Assembly (NCBI RefSeq): GCF_039525035.1
Contig: NZ_BAAAHE010000010.1
Coordinates: 52,400-116,399, forward strand
Direction: 5' to 3'
DNA: 64,000 bases
Source of the DNA: Sporichthya brevicatena
Lineage (GTDB): Bacteria > Actinomycetota > Actinomycetes > Sporichthyales > Sporichthyaceae
Shown: positions 30,975 to 40,172 of the stretch, piece by piece
Position numbering within the stretch: position 1 is the stretch's first letter
How the letters are laid out: the number at the start of each line of letters is the position of its first letter
Translations under genes and position numbers: made by a program
Notes under the pieces: generated by a model
Seen by the model: the letters and a program-made list of their open reading frames with translations, nothing else
Told to the model about the DNA's origin: nothing
Databases searched by the model: none

Positions 30975-31861
30975 CCCAGACGAACGCCGCCGACGCCCCC
31001 GCCCTCTCCGAGGGTGGGGGCGTTCGCGTTCGGCTCGCGATCGCCTACGACGGCACGGACTTCTCCGGCTGGGCGGTGCAGGACGGCCGGCGCACCGTCG
31101 CCGGGGTGCTCGCGGGCGCCCTGGCGACCGTGCTGCGCCTGCCGGCTCCGCCGCTGCTGACCGTCGCCGGCCGCACCGACGCGGGGGTGCACGCCCGGGG
31201 CCAGGTCGCCCACGTGGACGTGCCGGTCGCCACCTGGGAAGCCGTCCCGGGCCGGATGCGGGCCACGCCCGGCGAGGCCCTGGTCCGGCGGCTGGCGGGA
31301 CTGCTGCCCCACGACGTCCGCGTCTTCGCGGCTGCGCCCGCCCCGCCCGGCTTCGACGCCCGCTTCGGCGCGCTCTCCCGCCGCTACGCCTACCGCGTGG
31401 GGGACGCCCCCGGCGGCGTCGACCCGCTGCGCCGGCTCGACGTGCTCTGGCACCCGCGGGAGCTCGACGTCGCGGCGATGGACGCGGCCGCGCGGCATCT
31501 GACGGGGGAGCACGACTTCGCCGCGTTCTGCAAGCTGCGCGAGGGTCAGTCGACGGTGCGCCGCCTGATCCGGTTCGGCTGGTCCCGCGTGACCGAGGGG
31601 CCCGAGGCCGGGCTGCTCGTCGCCGACGTCGAGGCGGACGCGTTCTGCCACCACATGGTCCGCGCGCTCGTGGGGGCCAGCTTCGCCGTGGGGGAGGGCC
31701 GCCGCCCCGTCGAGTGGCCGGCCGCGGTGCTCGCGTCGGGGGAGAAGGACTCCGCGGTCCAGGTCGTCCCCCCGCACGGGCTGACGCTGGAGGAGGTCCG
31801 CTACCCCGCGGACGCCGACCTCGCCGCCCGCGTCGCAGAAACCCGTCGCCCGCGGGGCTGA
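30971..31861 (+). CDS. truA: tRNA pseudouridine(38-40) synthase
   Basis: TruA converts U38-U40 of tRNA anticodon arms to pseudouridine. The catalytic Asp lies in [12 protein letters not shown] and the Tyr/Arg region in RRYAYRVGD. The conserved N-terminal strand [17 protein letters not shown] lies upstream of the first GTG (31076); reading back, no ATG, GTG or TTG exists in frame and the first usable codon is CTG 30971, overlapping the rplQ stop (CTGA). That gives 296 residues, with a ~16-residue lead before the family start. Starting at 31076 would delete a core strand. The 5' coding end contains the 30993-31023 hairpin. Function is secure; the start is inferred. Confidence 0.85.
   Translation: MTQTNAADAPALSEGGGVRVRLAIAYDGTDFSGWAVQDGRRTVAGVLAGALATVLRLPAPPLLTVAGRTDAGVHARGQVAHVDVPVATWEAVPGRMRATPGEALVRRLAGLLPHDVRVFAAAPAPPGFDARFGALSRRYAYRVGDAPGGVDPLRRLDVLWHPRELDVAAMDAAARHLTGEHDFAAFCKLREGQSTVRRLIRFGWSRVTEGPEAGLLVADVEADAFCHHMVRALVGASFAVGEGRRPVEWPAAVLASGEKDSAVQVVPPHGLTLEEVRYPADADLAARVAETRRPRG
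30993..31023 (+). terminator. strong hairpin after rplQ, inside truA 5' end
   Basis: A 14-bp stem (30993-31006 with 31010-31023, one G-T wobble) closed by a TCC loop. GC-rich, no T-run. It looks like the rplQ terminator, yet it lies within the conserved-frame start of truA, so it may act as an attenuator between rplQ and truA. Confidence 0.65.
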
Positions 31862-31869
31862 CGGTCCGC

Positions 31870-31875
31870 CAGACT
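31870..31875 (+). promoter_or_regulatory. putative leaderless -10 for ABC-F gene
   Basis: CAGACT ends seven bases before the GTG at 31883, the spacing expected when transcription starts at the start codon. No Shine-Dalgarno is present; no good -35 was seen. Confidence 0.4.
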
Positions 31876-31882
31876 GCGCGCT

Positions 31883-33517
31883 GTGGGACACGTCGACGTC
31901 AGCCGCCTCCAGCACCGCCTGCCCGACGGGCGGCTGCTGCTCGACGAGGTCTCCTTCCGCGTCGGTGACGGGGCGAAGGTGGCGCTGGTCGGGGCCAACG
32001 GTTCCGGCAAGACGACGCTGATGAACCTGATCGCCGGGGACCTCGACCCCCAGGCGGGCACGGTCACGCGCAGCGGCGGGCTCGGGGTGATGCGGCAGTT
32101 CATCGGCCATCGCGACCGTGCGGAGGACGGCGCCGGCACCACGGTGCGGGACCTGCTGGTCTCGGTCTCGCCGCCCCGGGTGCGCGCGGCCGCCGCCGAG
32201 CTCGACGCCGCCGAGCTGCTCATGATGGAGCGCGACGACGAACGGACCCAGCTGCGCTACGCCCAGGCCCTCGCGGACTGGGCCGACGCGGGCGGCTACG
32301 AGGCCGAGGTGCTCTGGGACGTCTGCACCCAGGCGGCGCTCGGGACGCCGTACGAACGGGCCCAGTGGCGGGATCTCGCGACGCTGAGCGGCGGTGAGCA
32401 GAAGCGCCTGGCCCTGGAGGCGCTGCTGCGCGGCCCGGACGAGGTCCTGCTGCTCGACGAGCCCGACAACTACCTCGACGTGCCCGGCAAGCGCTGGCTG
32501 GAGGACCAGCTGGCCGCGACGGCGAAGACCGTCCTGTTCGTCAGCCACGACCGTGAGCTGCTGGCGCGGACGGCGAACCGGATCGTCACGGTCGAGGGCG
32601 GCTCGGCGTGGGTGCACGGCGGCGGCTTCGACAGTTATCACCAGGCCCGGCTGGACCGGCACACCCGGCTCGACGAGCTCCGCCGCCGCTGGGACGAGCA
32701 GCGCGAGCGGCTGCGCCAGCAGATGCTGTTCTACAAGAACAAGGCGGCCTACAACTCCGACATGGCCAGCCGGTACCAGGCCGCGATCAAGCGTCTGGAG
32801 CGCTTCGACGCGGCCGGCCCGCCGGAGGAACGCCCCCGCGAGCAGAACGTCACGATGCGCCTGCGCGGCGGCCGGACCGGCGTCCGTGCTGTGATCTGCG
32901 AGCGCCTGGAGCTGACCGGGCTGATGCGCCCGTTCGACGCCGAGTTCTGCTACGGCGAGCGGATCGCGGTCCTCGGGTCCAACGGGTCCGGCAAGTCGCA
33001 CTTCCTGCGGCTGCTGGGGGCGCTGCCCGACGGGGACGGCGGCGTCGCGCACACCGGCGTCGCCCGGCTCGGCGCGCGGGTCGTGCCCGGGCACTTCTCC
33101 CAGACCTCCGACCACCCGGAGTTCGCCGCCCGCACGCTCGTGGAGATTCTTGCCGAGCAGGCCCTGCCCCGGGGCGAGGCGATGGGGGCGCTGCGCCGCT
33201 ACGAGCTGCACCAGGCCGGTGACCAGCTGTTCCGGACGCTCTCGGGCGGCCAGAAGGCCCGGTTCCAGATCCTGCTGCTGGAGCTCGCCGGGGCCACGCT
33301 CCTGCTGCTCGACGAGCCCACCGACAACCTCGACGTGGACTCGGCGGAGGCCCTGGAGGAGGGGCTGGCGAGCTACTCGGGCACCGTGGTGTCGGTCACG
33401 CACGACCGCTGGTTCGCCCGCTCGTTCGACCGTTTTCTGGTCTTCGGATCGGACGGCGTCGTCCACGAGTCGGCGGAGCCGGTCTGGGACGAGGCCCGGG
33501 TGGTCCGTGCCCGCTGA
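31883..33517 (+). CDS. ABC-F family ATPase
   Basis: A 544-residue protein with two ABC ATPase domains and no membrane segments. First domain: Walker A GANGSGKT (37-44), signature LSGGEQ, Walker B LLLDEPD; second: GSNGSGKS, LSGGQK, LLLDEPTDNLD. The ~80-residue linker between them (YHQARLDRHTRLDELRRRWDEQ...) is the P-site tRNA-interaction motif of ABC-F factors, which bind the ribosomal E site. Could be a housekeeping translation factor or an antibiotic ribosome-protection protein; sequence alone does not decide. Follows truA by 21 bp, within the ribosomal cluster, but may have its own leaderless promoter. Confidence 0.9.
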   Translation: MGHVDVSRLQHRLPDGRLLLDEVSFRVGDGAKVALVGANGSGKTTLMNLIAGDLDPQAGTVTRSGGLGVMRQFIGHRDRAEDGAGTTVRDLLVSVSPPRVRAAAAELDAAELLMMERDDERTQLRYAQALADWADAGGYEAEVLWDVCTQAALGTPYERAQWRDLATLSGGEQKRLALEALLRGPDEVLLLDEPDNYLDVPGKRWLEDQLAATAKTVLFVSHDRELLARTANRIVTVEGGSAWVHGGGFDSYHQARLDRHTRLDELRRRWDEQRERLRQQMLFYKNKAAYNSDMASRYQAAIKRLERFDAAGPPEERPREQNVTMRLRGGRTGVRAVICERLELTGLMRPFDAEFCYGERIAVLGSNGSGKSHFLRLLGALPDGDGGVAHTGVARLGARVVPGHFSQTSDHPEFAARTLVEILAEQALPRGEAMGALRRYELHQAGDQLFRTLSGGQKARFQILLLELAGATLLLLDEPTDNLDVDSAEALEEGLASYSGTVVSVTHDRWFARSFDRFLVFGSDGVVHESAEPVWDEARVVRAR

Positions 33518-33537
33518 GCGCGGGGCGGTCCCCGGTT

Positions 33538-33566
33538 TTGCTCGGGGCGCAGCCGCCGGGTAGGCT
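33538..33566 (+). promoter_or_regulatory. promoter of rplM-rpsI
   Basis: TTGCTC (33538-33543), 17-bp spacer, TAGGCT (33561-33566), 20-50 bp after the ABC-F gene. Predicts a leader of about 95 nt before rplM. Confidence 0.6.
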
Positions 33567-33665
33567 GGCCCGTCGTTGCGGAGCGCCTGTAGTTCTCTGT
33601 GGCGCCGCACCACCGGTGGGTCCGGTAGGACCCGACTCCGACCCCGCGAACCGAAGGCTTTTCAC

Positions 33666-34109
33666 GTGCGCACGTACAGCCCTAAGCCCGGCGAGATTCA
33701 GCGCCAGTGGCACGTCATCGACGCCACGGACGTCGTGCTCGGCCGGCTGGCCAGCCAGACCGCCCAGCTGCTGCGCGGGAAGCACAAGCCGACCTTCGCG
33801 CCGCACGTCGACACCGGTGACTTCGTCGTGATCATCAACGCGGCGAAGGTCTCGCTCTCCGGCGACAAGCTCAACCAGAAGAAGGCGTGGCGCCACTCCG
33901 GGTACCCGGGCGGTATCCGCGGCGTCGCCTACTCCGAGCTCCTGGAGACCAGCCCCCGCAAGGCCGTCGAGAAGGCCGTCAAGGGCATGCTCCCGCACAA
34001 CTCGCTGGGCCGCGCCCAGCTCCGCAAGCTGAAGGTCTACGCCGGGCCGGAGCACCCGCACCAGGCGCAGCAGCCCGTTCCGTTCGAGATCACGCAGGTG
34101 AGCCAGTGA
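33666..34109 (+). CDS. rplM: 50S ribosomal protein L13
   Basis: A 147-residue L13, an early-assembly protein. [30 protein letters not shown] and [25 protein letters not shown] are diagnostic. An upstream open frame exists, but GTG 33666 gives the family N-terminus. Its stop overlaps the rpsI GTG by 4 bp (GTGA), the universal rplM-rpsI pairing. Confidence 0.98.
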   Translation: MRTYSPKPGEIQRQWHVIDATDVVLGRLASQTAQLLRGKHKPTFAPHVDTGDFVVIINAAKVSLSGDKLNQKKAWRHSGYPGGIRGVAYSELLETSPRKAVEKAVKGMLPHNSLGRAQLRKLKVYAGPEHPHQAQQPVPFEITQVSQ

Positions 34110-34600
34110 GCACCGAAGCCGCCGAGACCCCCGAGGTCGCCGACCTCGAGGAGAACGCGCCCGAGTCCTACACGACCGAGTCCGCGCCCACGATCACCCC
34201 GGTCTCGAACATCGAGCCCGGCGCGGCGACCGGTCGTCGCAAGGAGGCGGTCGCCCGCGTCCGCATCGTGCCCGGCACCGGCAAGTGGAAGATCAACGGT
34301 CGCGACCTCGAGAACTACTTCCCGAACAAGGTCCACCAGCAGATCGTCAAGGAGCCGCTGGTCAGCCTCGGGCTCGAGAACAGCTACGACGTCTTCGCCC
34401 GGATCCACGGCGGCGGCGTCTCCGGCCAGGCCGGCGCGCTGCGCCTCGGCGTCGCCCGCTCGCTGAACGAGGCCGACGCCGAGCACAACCGCCCGACGCT
34501 GAAGAAGGCCGGCTTCCTCACCCGTGACCCTCGCGCCACCGAGCGCAAGAAGTACGGCCTGAAGAAGGCCCGCAAGGCTCCGCAGTACTCGAAGCGGTAA
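34106..34600 (+). CDS. rpsI: 30S ribosomal protein S9, N-terminally extended
   Basis: A 164-residue S9 whose C-terminal arm (ending [12 protein letters not shown]) reaches the P-site tRNA. The family core starts near residue 36 ([21 protein letters not shown]). The first ~35 residues are an acidic Glu/Thr/Ala-rich extension typical of actinobacteria. GTG 34106 overlapping rplM is chosen because it is the only start in the right place; the frame itself is open further upstream. Confidence 0.97.
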   Translation: MSTEAAETPEVADLEENAPESYTTESAPTITPVSNIEPGAATGRRKEAVARVRIVPGTGKWKINGRDLENYFPNKVHQQIVKEPLVSLGLENSYDVFARIHGGGVSGQAGALRLGVARSLNEADAEHNRPTLKKAGFLTRDPRATERKKYGLKKARKAPQYSKR

Positions 34601-34614
34601 TTCGAGCGTTTCGT

Positions 34615-34650
34615 CACGACCCGTGTCCCCGAGATGGGGCGCGGGTCGTG
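34615..34650 (+). terminator. terminator after rpsI
   Basis: CACGACCCG (34615-34623) pairs with CGGGTCGTG (34642-34650); the interior adds a CCCC/GGGG pair. Followed by TGCGTTTCC. Ends the rplM-rpsI unit. Confidence 0.7.
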
Positions 34651-34733
34651 TGCGTTTCCGGCCCCGTGCGCCATCGTGTACGCGATCATGGCCGGGTTCG
34701 GCCGCAGGCACGCGCGCACGCAAGGGGTACGAG

Positions 34734-36080
34734 ATGGGTCGGTTGTTCGGGACGGACGGCGTCCGCGGGGTCGCGAACGTCGACCTGACGGCGGAGCTGG
34801 CCCTGGATCTGTCCGCCGCGGCAGCCCGGGTGCTCTCGGCGCAGCGCGCGGCGGGGGGCCGCCCCCTGGCGGTCGTCGGCCGGGACCCGCGCGCGTCGGG
34901 GGAGTTCCTTGAGGCCGCGGTCGTGGCCGGGCTCGCGAGCGCCGGGGCGGACGTCGTCCGGGTCGGTGTGCTGCCGACGCCCGGCGTCGCGCACCTGACG
35001 GCTGCCCTGGAGGCCGACCTCGGCGTCATGCTGTCCGCCTCGCACAACCCGGCGCCGGACAACGGCATCAAGTTCTTCGCGCGCGGCGGCCACAAGCTCC
35101 CCGACGCGACCGAGGACGAGATCGCCGCCCTCCTCGACGCCGACTGGACGCGCCCGACGGGCGGGGACGTCGGCCGGGTGCGCGACGAGGCCGACGCCCT
35201 GCGCCGCTACCTCGACTTCCTGCTGACCACCGCGCCGAACCGGCTCGACGGCGTGAAGGTCGTCATCGACTGCGCGAACGGCGCGGCCTCCGAGGTCGCC
35301 CCGGCGCTGCTGCGCGCCGCCGGCGCCGAGGTCGTGACGCTGCACAGCGACCCGGACGGCCTGAACATCAACGAGGCCTGCGGCTCGACCCACCCGGAGG
35401 ACCTGCAGGCGGCGGTCGTCGCCCACGGCGCCGTGGCCGGCCTCGCCTTCGACGGCGACGCCGACCGGTGCCTGGCGGTCGACGCCGCGGGCAACCTCGT
35501 CGACGGCGACCAGATCCTCGCGATCCTCGGCCTCGCCATGAAGGAGGCCGGCCGGCTCGCCGACGACACCGTCGTCGTCACCGTGATGAGCAACCTCGGG
35601 TTCCGGCTGGCGATGTCCGACGCCGGGATCAAGGTCGTCGACACCGCGGTGGGGGACCGGTACGTCCTGGAGGCGATGCGCGCCTCCAGCTTCACCCTCG
35701 GCGGCGAGCAGTCCGGCCACGTCGTGATGCTCGAGCACGCGACCACCGGGGACGGCGTCCTCACCGGGCTGCACCTGCTCGCCCGGATCGCGGACACCGG
35801 GCAGTCCCTGGCCGACCTCGCCGCGGTGATGACCCGGCTCCCGCAGGTGCTGGTCAACGTTCGGGGCGTGAACCGGGCCGGGATCGGGGACAGCGCCGGC
35901 CTGGCCGAGGCCGTCGCGGCCGCGGAGGCCGAACTCGGCACCAGCGGCCGCGTCCTGCTGCGGCCGAGCGGCACCGAGCCCGTCGTCCGCGTGATGGTCG
36001 AGGCCGCCTCCGCCGAGCAGGCGCAGACGGTCGCGGACCGGCTCGCGGACGCCGTCCGGCTCCACCTGCCGTTGCCCTGA
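34734..36080 (+). CDS. glmM: phosphoglucosamine mutase
   Basis: A 448-residue enzyme converting glucosamine-6-phosphate to glucosamine-1-phosphate for UDP-GlcNAc and peptidoglycan. N-terminus [15 protein letters not shown]; the phosphoserine loop SASHNP (101-106, Ser103 modified), FDGDADR metal site and the C-terminal [14 protein letters not shown] phosphate-binding loop are all present. The frame is open upstream, but only ATG 34734 gives the conserved start. Upstream of glmS, so both GlcN steps are together here. Confidence 0.98.
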   Translation: MGRLFGTDGVRGVANVDLTAELALDLSAAAARVLSAQRAAGGRPLAVVGRDPRASGEFLEAAVVAGLASAGADVVRVGVLPTPGVAHLTAALEADLGVMLSASHNPAPDNGIKFFARGGHKLPDATEDEIAALLDADWTRPTGGDVGRVRDEADALRRYLDFLLTTAPNRLDGVKVVIDCANGAASEVAPALLRAAGAEVVTLHSDPDGLNINEACGSTHPEDLQAAVVAHGAVAGLAFDGDADRCLAVDAAGNLVDGDQILAILGLAMKEAGRLADDTVVVTVMSNLGFRLAMSDAGIKVVDTAVGDRYVLEAMRASSFTLGGEQSGHVVMLEHATTGDGVLTGLHLLARIADTGQSLADLAAVMTRLPQVLVNVRGVNRAGIGDSAGLAEAVAAAEAELGTSGRVLLRPSGTEPVVRVMVEAASAEQAQTVADRLADAVRLHLPLP

Positions 36081-36221
36081 CCCGGGTCGCTCCGGCGGTT
36101 TCTCGGACCGGTCCCCCGATCGGGCGGGACGAGTCGGACATCCCGGACCGCTCGGTCCGTCGCGCGCGGGTCCGGCGCCCCGGCTGGAGTCGTTCGGCCC
36201 GTCCCGCGCGGCGTCTGCCTC

Positions 36222-36227
36222 TACGCT
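36222..36227 (+). promoter_or_regulatory. putative leaderless -10 for glmS
   Basis: TACGCT seven bases before the glmS ATG, with GATCATC between and no Shine-Dalgarno. A matching -35 was not found in the 154-bp gap. Confidence 0.45.
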
Positions 36228-36234
36228 GATCATC

Positions 36235-38097
36235 ATGTGCGGGATCGTGGGGTATGTCGGCGGCGAGTCCGTCGGTCGGGATGCGCTCGACGTGGTGCTC
36301 GCCGGGCTCAAGCGCCTGGAGTACCGGGGCTACGACTCGGCCGGCGTGGCCCTGGTGGCGGACGGTGAGCTGAGCGTCGCCCGCAAGGCGGGCAAGCTCG
36401 GCAATCTCGTCGCGCTGCTCGCGGAGGAGCCGCTGCCGGCGTCGCAGACGGCGATGGGACACACCCGCTGGGCGACCCACGGTGGCCCGACCGACCGCAA
36501 CGCCCACCCGCACCGGGACTGCACCGGCAAGGTCGCGGTGATCCACAACGGGATCATCGAGAACTTCGCCCAGCTCCGGGACGAGCTGGAGTCCGCGGGC
36601 TGCGAGCTGAGCTCGGACACCGACACCGAGACCGTCGCGCACCTGCTCTCGCAGGAGTTCGAGGGCGCGGGCCGGAACCTCGCCGAGGCGATGCGTCGCG
36701 TCTGCCAGCGGCTGGAGGGCGCGTTCACCCTCGTCGCCGTCCACGCGGACCTGCCGGACGTCGTCGTCGGTGCCCGCCGGAACTCCCCGCTCGTCGTCGG
36801 TCTGGGGGAGGGCGAGAACTTCCTCGCCTCGGACGTCGCCGCGTTCATCGCCTACACGCGGGAGGCGCTCGAGCTGGGCCAGGACCAGGTCGTCGAGCTG
36901 CGCCGCGAGGGCGTCACCGTCACCAACTTCGACGGGACCCCGGCCGCCGTGCGCCAGTTCCACGTCGACTGGGACGCCGCCGCCGCCGAGAAGGGCGGCT
37001 ACGACTACTTCATGCTCAAGGAGATCGCCGAGCAGCCGAAGGCGATCGCCGACACCCTGCTCGGCCGCGTCGGTCTCGACGGGCAGCTCGTCCTCGACGA
37101 GATGCGCCTGTCGGACGAGGAGCTCCGCGAGGTCGACAAGGTCGTCATCGTCTCCTGCGGCACGTCTTTCCACGCCGGCCTGATCGCCAAGTACGCGATC
37201 GAGCACTGGACCCGCATCCCGTGCGAGGTCGAGCTCGCGAGCGAGTTCCGCTACCGCGACCCGATCCTGTCCCGCTCGACGCTGGTCATCGCGATCTCGC
37301 AGTCCGGCGAGACCGCGGACACCCTGATGGCCGTCCGGCACGCGCGCGAGCAGCGCTCGCGGGTGCTCGCGATCTGCAACACCAACGGCTCGACGATCCC
37401 GCGCGAGTCCGACGCGGTCGTCTACACCCACGCCGGCCCGGAGATCGCGGTCGCGTCGACGAAGGCGTTCCTCGCGCAGATCGTCGCCTGCTACGTCGTC
37501 GGGCTGTACCTGGCGCAGGTCCGCGGCACGAAGTTCGGTGACGAGATCGCCACCGTCATGGACCAGATCAACGAGATGCCCGCCGCGGTCGAGAAGGTCC
37601 TCGAGACCATCGAGCCGGTGCGCGCGCTCGCCCGCACGCTCAAGGACAAGAAGTCGGTGCTGTTCCTCGGCCGCCACGTCGGGTACCCGGTGGCGCTCGA
37701 GGGTGCGCTCAAGCTCAAGGAGCTCGCGTACATGCACGCCGAGGGCTTCGCCGCCGGCGAGCTCAAGCACGGCCCGATCGCGCTGATCGAGGAGGGCGTG
37801 CCGGTCGTCGTCACCGTCCCGTCCCCGTCGGCGCGGCACCGCCTCCACGACAAGATCGTGTCCTCGATCCAGGAGGTCCGCGCCCGTGGCGCCCACACGA
37901 TCGTCATCGCCGAGGAGGGCGACGAGGCCGTCGTCCCGTACGCGAACACCCTGATCCGCATCCCGCAGGTCCCGACGCTGCTGCAGCCGCTGGTCTCCAC
38001 CGTCCCGCTGCAGGTCTTCGCCTGCGAGATGGCCACGGTCAAGGGCTACGACGTCGACCAGCCCCGCAACCTGGCCAAGTCCGTCACCGTCGAGTAG
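36235..38097 (+). CDS. glmS: glutamine--fructose-6-phosphate aminotransferase
   Basis: A 620-residue GlmS making glucosamine-6-phosphate. Cys2 (MCGIVGYVG) is the glutaminase nucleophile; HTRWATHGGPTDRNAHPH and the two SIS domains (SCGTSFHAGLIAKY; SQSGETADTLMAV; LGRHVGYPVALEGALKLKE) are complete, ending in KSVTVE. The ATG lacks a ribosome-binding site and lies seven bases from a -10-like hexamer, suggesting a leaderless mRNA. No glmS ribozyme is evident in the 154-bp upstream gap. A nested hairpin region follows. Confidence 0.98.
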   Translation: MCGIVGYVGGESVGRDALDVVLAGLKRLEYRGYDSAGVALVADGELSVARKAGKLGNLVALLAEEPLPASQTAMGHTRWATHGGPTDRNAHPHRDCTGKVAVIHNGIIENFAQLRDELESAGCELSSDTDTETVAHLLSQEFEGAGRNLAEAMRRVCQRLEGAFTLVAVHADLPDVVVGARRNSPLVVGLGEGENFLASDVAAFIAYTREALELGQDQVVELRREGVTVTNFDGTPAAVRQFHVDWDAAAAEKGGYDYFMLKEIAEQPKAIADTLLGRVGLDGQLVLDEMRLSDEELREVDKVVIVSCGTSFHAGLIAKYAIEHWTRIPCEVELASEFRYRDPILSRSTLVIAISQSGETADTLMAVRHAREQRSRVLAICNTNGSTIPRESDAVVYTHAGPEIAVASTKAFLAQIVACYVVGLYLAQVRGTKFGDEIATVMDQINEMPAAVEKVLETIEPVRALARTLKDKKSVLFLGRHVGYPVALEGALKLKELAYMHAEGFAAGELKHGPIALIEEGVPVVVTVPSPSARHRLHDKIVSSIQEVRARGAHTIVIAEEGDEAVVPYANTLIRIPQVPTLLQPLVSTVPLQVFACEMATVKGYDVDQPRNLAKSVTVE

Positions 38098-38107
38098 CGC
38101 CCGGCCA

Positions 38108-38134
38108 CCCCTGCGGGATGACGTCCCGCAGGGG
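38108..38134 (+). terminator. terminator hairpin after glmS
   Basis: CCCCTGCGGGA (38108-38118) pairs with TCCCGCAGGGG (38124-38134) around TGACG: an 11-bp perfect stem. Part of a larger nested repeat (38110-38191). Confidence 0.75.
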
Positions 38135-38191
38135 CGGGTGTCAGCCCTCCCACGGGCTGACAGTCGCGCACCAGGGACGTCATCCCGCAGG
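38110..38191. repeat. 18-bp inverted repeat enclosing a second hairpin
   Basis: The 18 bases at 38110-38127 are exactly reverse-complementary to 38174-38191. Between them lies TGTCAGCCC (38139-38147) / GGGCTGACA (38154-38162). The left arm can pair locally (38108-38134) or with the distant right arm, so two exclusive folds are possible. The right arm overlaps the expected -35 zone of acpS. Confidence 0.75.
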
Positions 38192-38201
38192 AGCACGCCA
38201 C

Positions 38202-38207
38202 TAGGGT
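38202..38207 (+). promoter_or_regulatory. putative leaderless -10 for acpS
   Basis: TAGGGT seven bases upstream of the GTG at 38215; no ribosome-binding site between. The -35 position overlaps the right arm of the inverted repeat. Confidence 0.45.
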
Positions 38208-38214
38208 TCGCGTT

Positions 38215-38658
38215 GTGATCGTGGGAGTCGGCATCGATGTCTGCGACATCGGCCGGTTCGCCACCGCGATGGCGCGGACACCGGGGCTCGGGCCCCGGTT
38301 GTTCACCCCGGCCGAGCTGACGCGGGGGACGGCCTCGCTCGCGGCCCGGTTCGCGGCGAAGGAGGCGATCGCGAAGGCCCTCGGCGCCCCGAGCGGGCTC
38401 CAGTGGCACGACGCGGAGATCCTGTCCGACCGCAGCGGCCGGCCGACGCTGACCGTCCGCGGGACCGTCGCTGAGCGGGCACGACTGCTCGGGGTCTCCG
38501 CCTGGCACATCTCGCTCTCCCACGACGCCGGGGTCGCCTCCGCGATGGTGGTCGCCGAGGGGTGGGGGACCCCGCCGATCGGTGCCGCCGCCTCGACCGG
38601 ACTCGGGCCGCCGTTCGCGCCGCCCTCGGACATCCCCGAGAACCCGACCCAGGAGTAG
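38215..38658 (+). CDS. acpS: holo-[acyl-carrier-protein] synthase
   Basis: A 147-residue AcpS that transfers phosphopantetheine from CoA to acyl carrier proteins. [15 protein letters not shown] contains the metal-binding Asp, [12 protein letters not shown] the conserved Glu/Lys, and [19 protein letters not shown] the C-terminal strand. About 20 residues of Gly/Pro-rich tail exceed the usual ~125. GTG start; nnr begins 3 bases after the stop, so the two are cotranscribed. Confidence 0.95.
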   Translation: MIVGVGIDVCDIGRFATAMARTPGLGPRLFTPAELTRGTASLAARFAAKEAIAKALGAPSGLQWHDAEILSDRSGRPTLTVRGTVAERARLLGVSAWHISLSHDAGVASAMVVAEGWGTPPIGAAASTGLGPPFAPPSDIPENPTQE

Positions 38659-38660
38659 TC

Positions 38661-40145
38661 ATGCGGACCGCGCACTCCGTCGCCGACGTCCGAGCCGCCG
38701 AGGCGGCCCTGATCGCCGAGCTGCGCAGGACCGGGCCGGGCGAGGACGTCCTGATGAACCGGGCCGCGACCGGGCTCGCGACCGCGTGCGCGGGTCTGCT
38801 CGGCCGGGTCTACGCCGCCCGGGTCGTCCTGCTCGTCGGCAGCGGCGACAACGGCGGGGACGCGCTGTACGCCGGTGCCCAGCTGGCGCGCCGCGGCGCG
38901 CGGGTGGACGCGCTGCTGCTGAACCCGGACCGCGCTCACGCCCGGGGGCTCGCGGCGTTCCGCGGCGCGGGCGGGCGCGTGGCCGGCGACGCGGAGGTCC
39001 TCGACCGGGCCGACCTCGTCCTCGACGGGATCGTCGGCATCGGCGGCTCGGGCGGCCTGCGGCCCGACGCGGCCGAGCTGGTGCTCCGGGCCGAGCTCGG
39101 TGGCGGGCTGATCGTGGCCGTCGACCTCCCCAGCGGCGTGGACGCGGACACCGGCGAGGTCGTCGGCGCCGCGGTGCACGCCGACGTGACCGTCACGTTC
39201 GGGACCTGGAAGCCCGGCCTGCTGATCGACCCCGGCGCGAGTCACGCCGGGGCAGCGACGCTGGTGGACATCGGTCTCGGCGACCACCTGCCGGACCCGG
39301 CGGCGTGCGCGCTGCAGGACGCCGACGTCCTGGTGCCGTTCGGGTGGCTGCTGCCGACCGCCGACAAGTACCGCCGCGGTGTCGTCGGCGTCGTCGCGGG
39401 TTCGAAGACCTATCCCGGCGCCGCGGTGCTCGCCGTCGGCGGGGCCCTGCGCGCCGGCGCGGGCATGGTGCGGTTCGCCGGGCCGGGGCGGGTCGCGGAC
39501 GCCGTCCGCGCGGCCTGGCCGGAGGCGGTCGTGACCGACGGGCTGCCGAGCGAGGCCGGGCGGGTCCAGGCGTGGGTCGTCGGGCCGGGGCTGGGCACGG
39601 ACAAGAAGGCCCGGCGGCGCCTGGCCGAGGTCCTGGACAGCGACGTGCCCGTCCTCGTCGACGCGGACGGCCTCACGCTGCTCGCCGAGGCCGGCGGGTC
39701 GGAACGATCGGCCCCGACGCTGCTGACGCCCCACGCGGGGGAGCTCGGACGCCTGCTGCAGGTCGGACCGGCCGCGGTCGAGGCCGCGCGACTGACACAC
39801 GCACGGCGCGCAGCCGCCCGGTACGGGGCGACGGTGCTGCTCAAGGGCTCGACGACGGTGGTCGTCCCCCCGGACGGCCCGGTCCGCGTGAACCCGACCG
39901 GGACGCCGCGCCTGGCGACCGCCGGGAGCGGTGACGTGCTGGCCGGCCTGGCCGGAACCCTGCTCGCCGCGGGCCGGGAGCCGGTGGACGCGGCGGCGAC
40001 GGCCGCCTACCTGCACGGGCTGGCGGCCCGCCTCGCGGCGGAGCCGGACGGTGCCGAGGCGGACCTGGTGGCCCCGGGGCCGGTCACGGCAACGGACATC
40101 GTGGCGGCCCTGCCGGCCGCCTGGCGGCACGTGGCCGGGGCCTGA
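38661..40145 (+). CDS. nnr: bifunctional NAD(P)H-hydrate epimerase / ADP-dependent dehydratase
   Basis: A 494-residue repair enzyme that restores damaged NADH and NADPH hydrates. The N-terminal YjeF-N epimerase domain (about 1-210) shows LVGSGDNGGDALYAG and AVDLPSGVDADTG; the C-terminal ribokinase-like dehydratase domain (about 225-494) shows VVAGSKTYPGAAVLA, LTPHAGELGRLL and NPTGTPRLATAGSGDVLAG with the catalytic Asp. ATG 38661 follows AGGAG. The fused form is common in actinobacteria. Sits between acpS and alr as in relatives. Confidence 0.95.
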   Translation: MRTAHSVADVRAAEAALIAELRRTGPGEDVLMNRAATGLATACAGLLGRVYAARVVLLVGSGDNGGDALYAGAQLARRGARVDALLLNPDRAHARGLAAFRGAGGRVAGDAEVLDRADLVLDGIVGIGGSGGLRPDAAELVLRAELGGGLIVAVDLPSGVDADTGEVVGAAVHADVTVTFGTWKPGLLIDPGASHAGAATLVDIGLGDHLPDPAACALQDADVLVPFGWLLPTADKYRRGVVGVVAGSKTYPGAAVLAVGGALRAGAGMVRFAGPGRVADAVRAAWPEAVVTDGLPSEAGRVQAWVVGPGLGTDKKARRRLAEVLDSDVPVLVDADGLTLLAEAGGSERSAPTLLTPHAGELGRLLQVGPAAVEAARLTHARRAAARYGATVLLKGSTTVVVPPDGPVRVNPTGTPRLATAGSGDVLAGLAGTLLAAGREPVDAAATAAYLHGLAARLAAEPDGAEADLVAPGPVTATDIVAALPAAWRHVAGA

Positions 40146-40172
40146 ACGACCCCGGCGGCGCCGGTGGACGGA

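Noticed and set aside
31076-31861. TruA starting at GTG 31076
   Set aside because: It would remove the conserved YDGTDFSGW strand, which is encoded directly upstream in frame.
36081-36234. glmS ribozyme or other riboswitch before glmS
   Set aside because: The gap lacks the conserved ribozyme core, and a -10-like element next to the ATG points to a leaderless mRNA.
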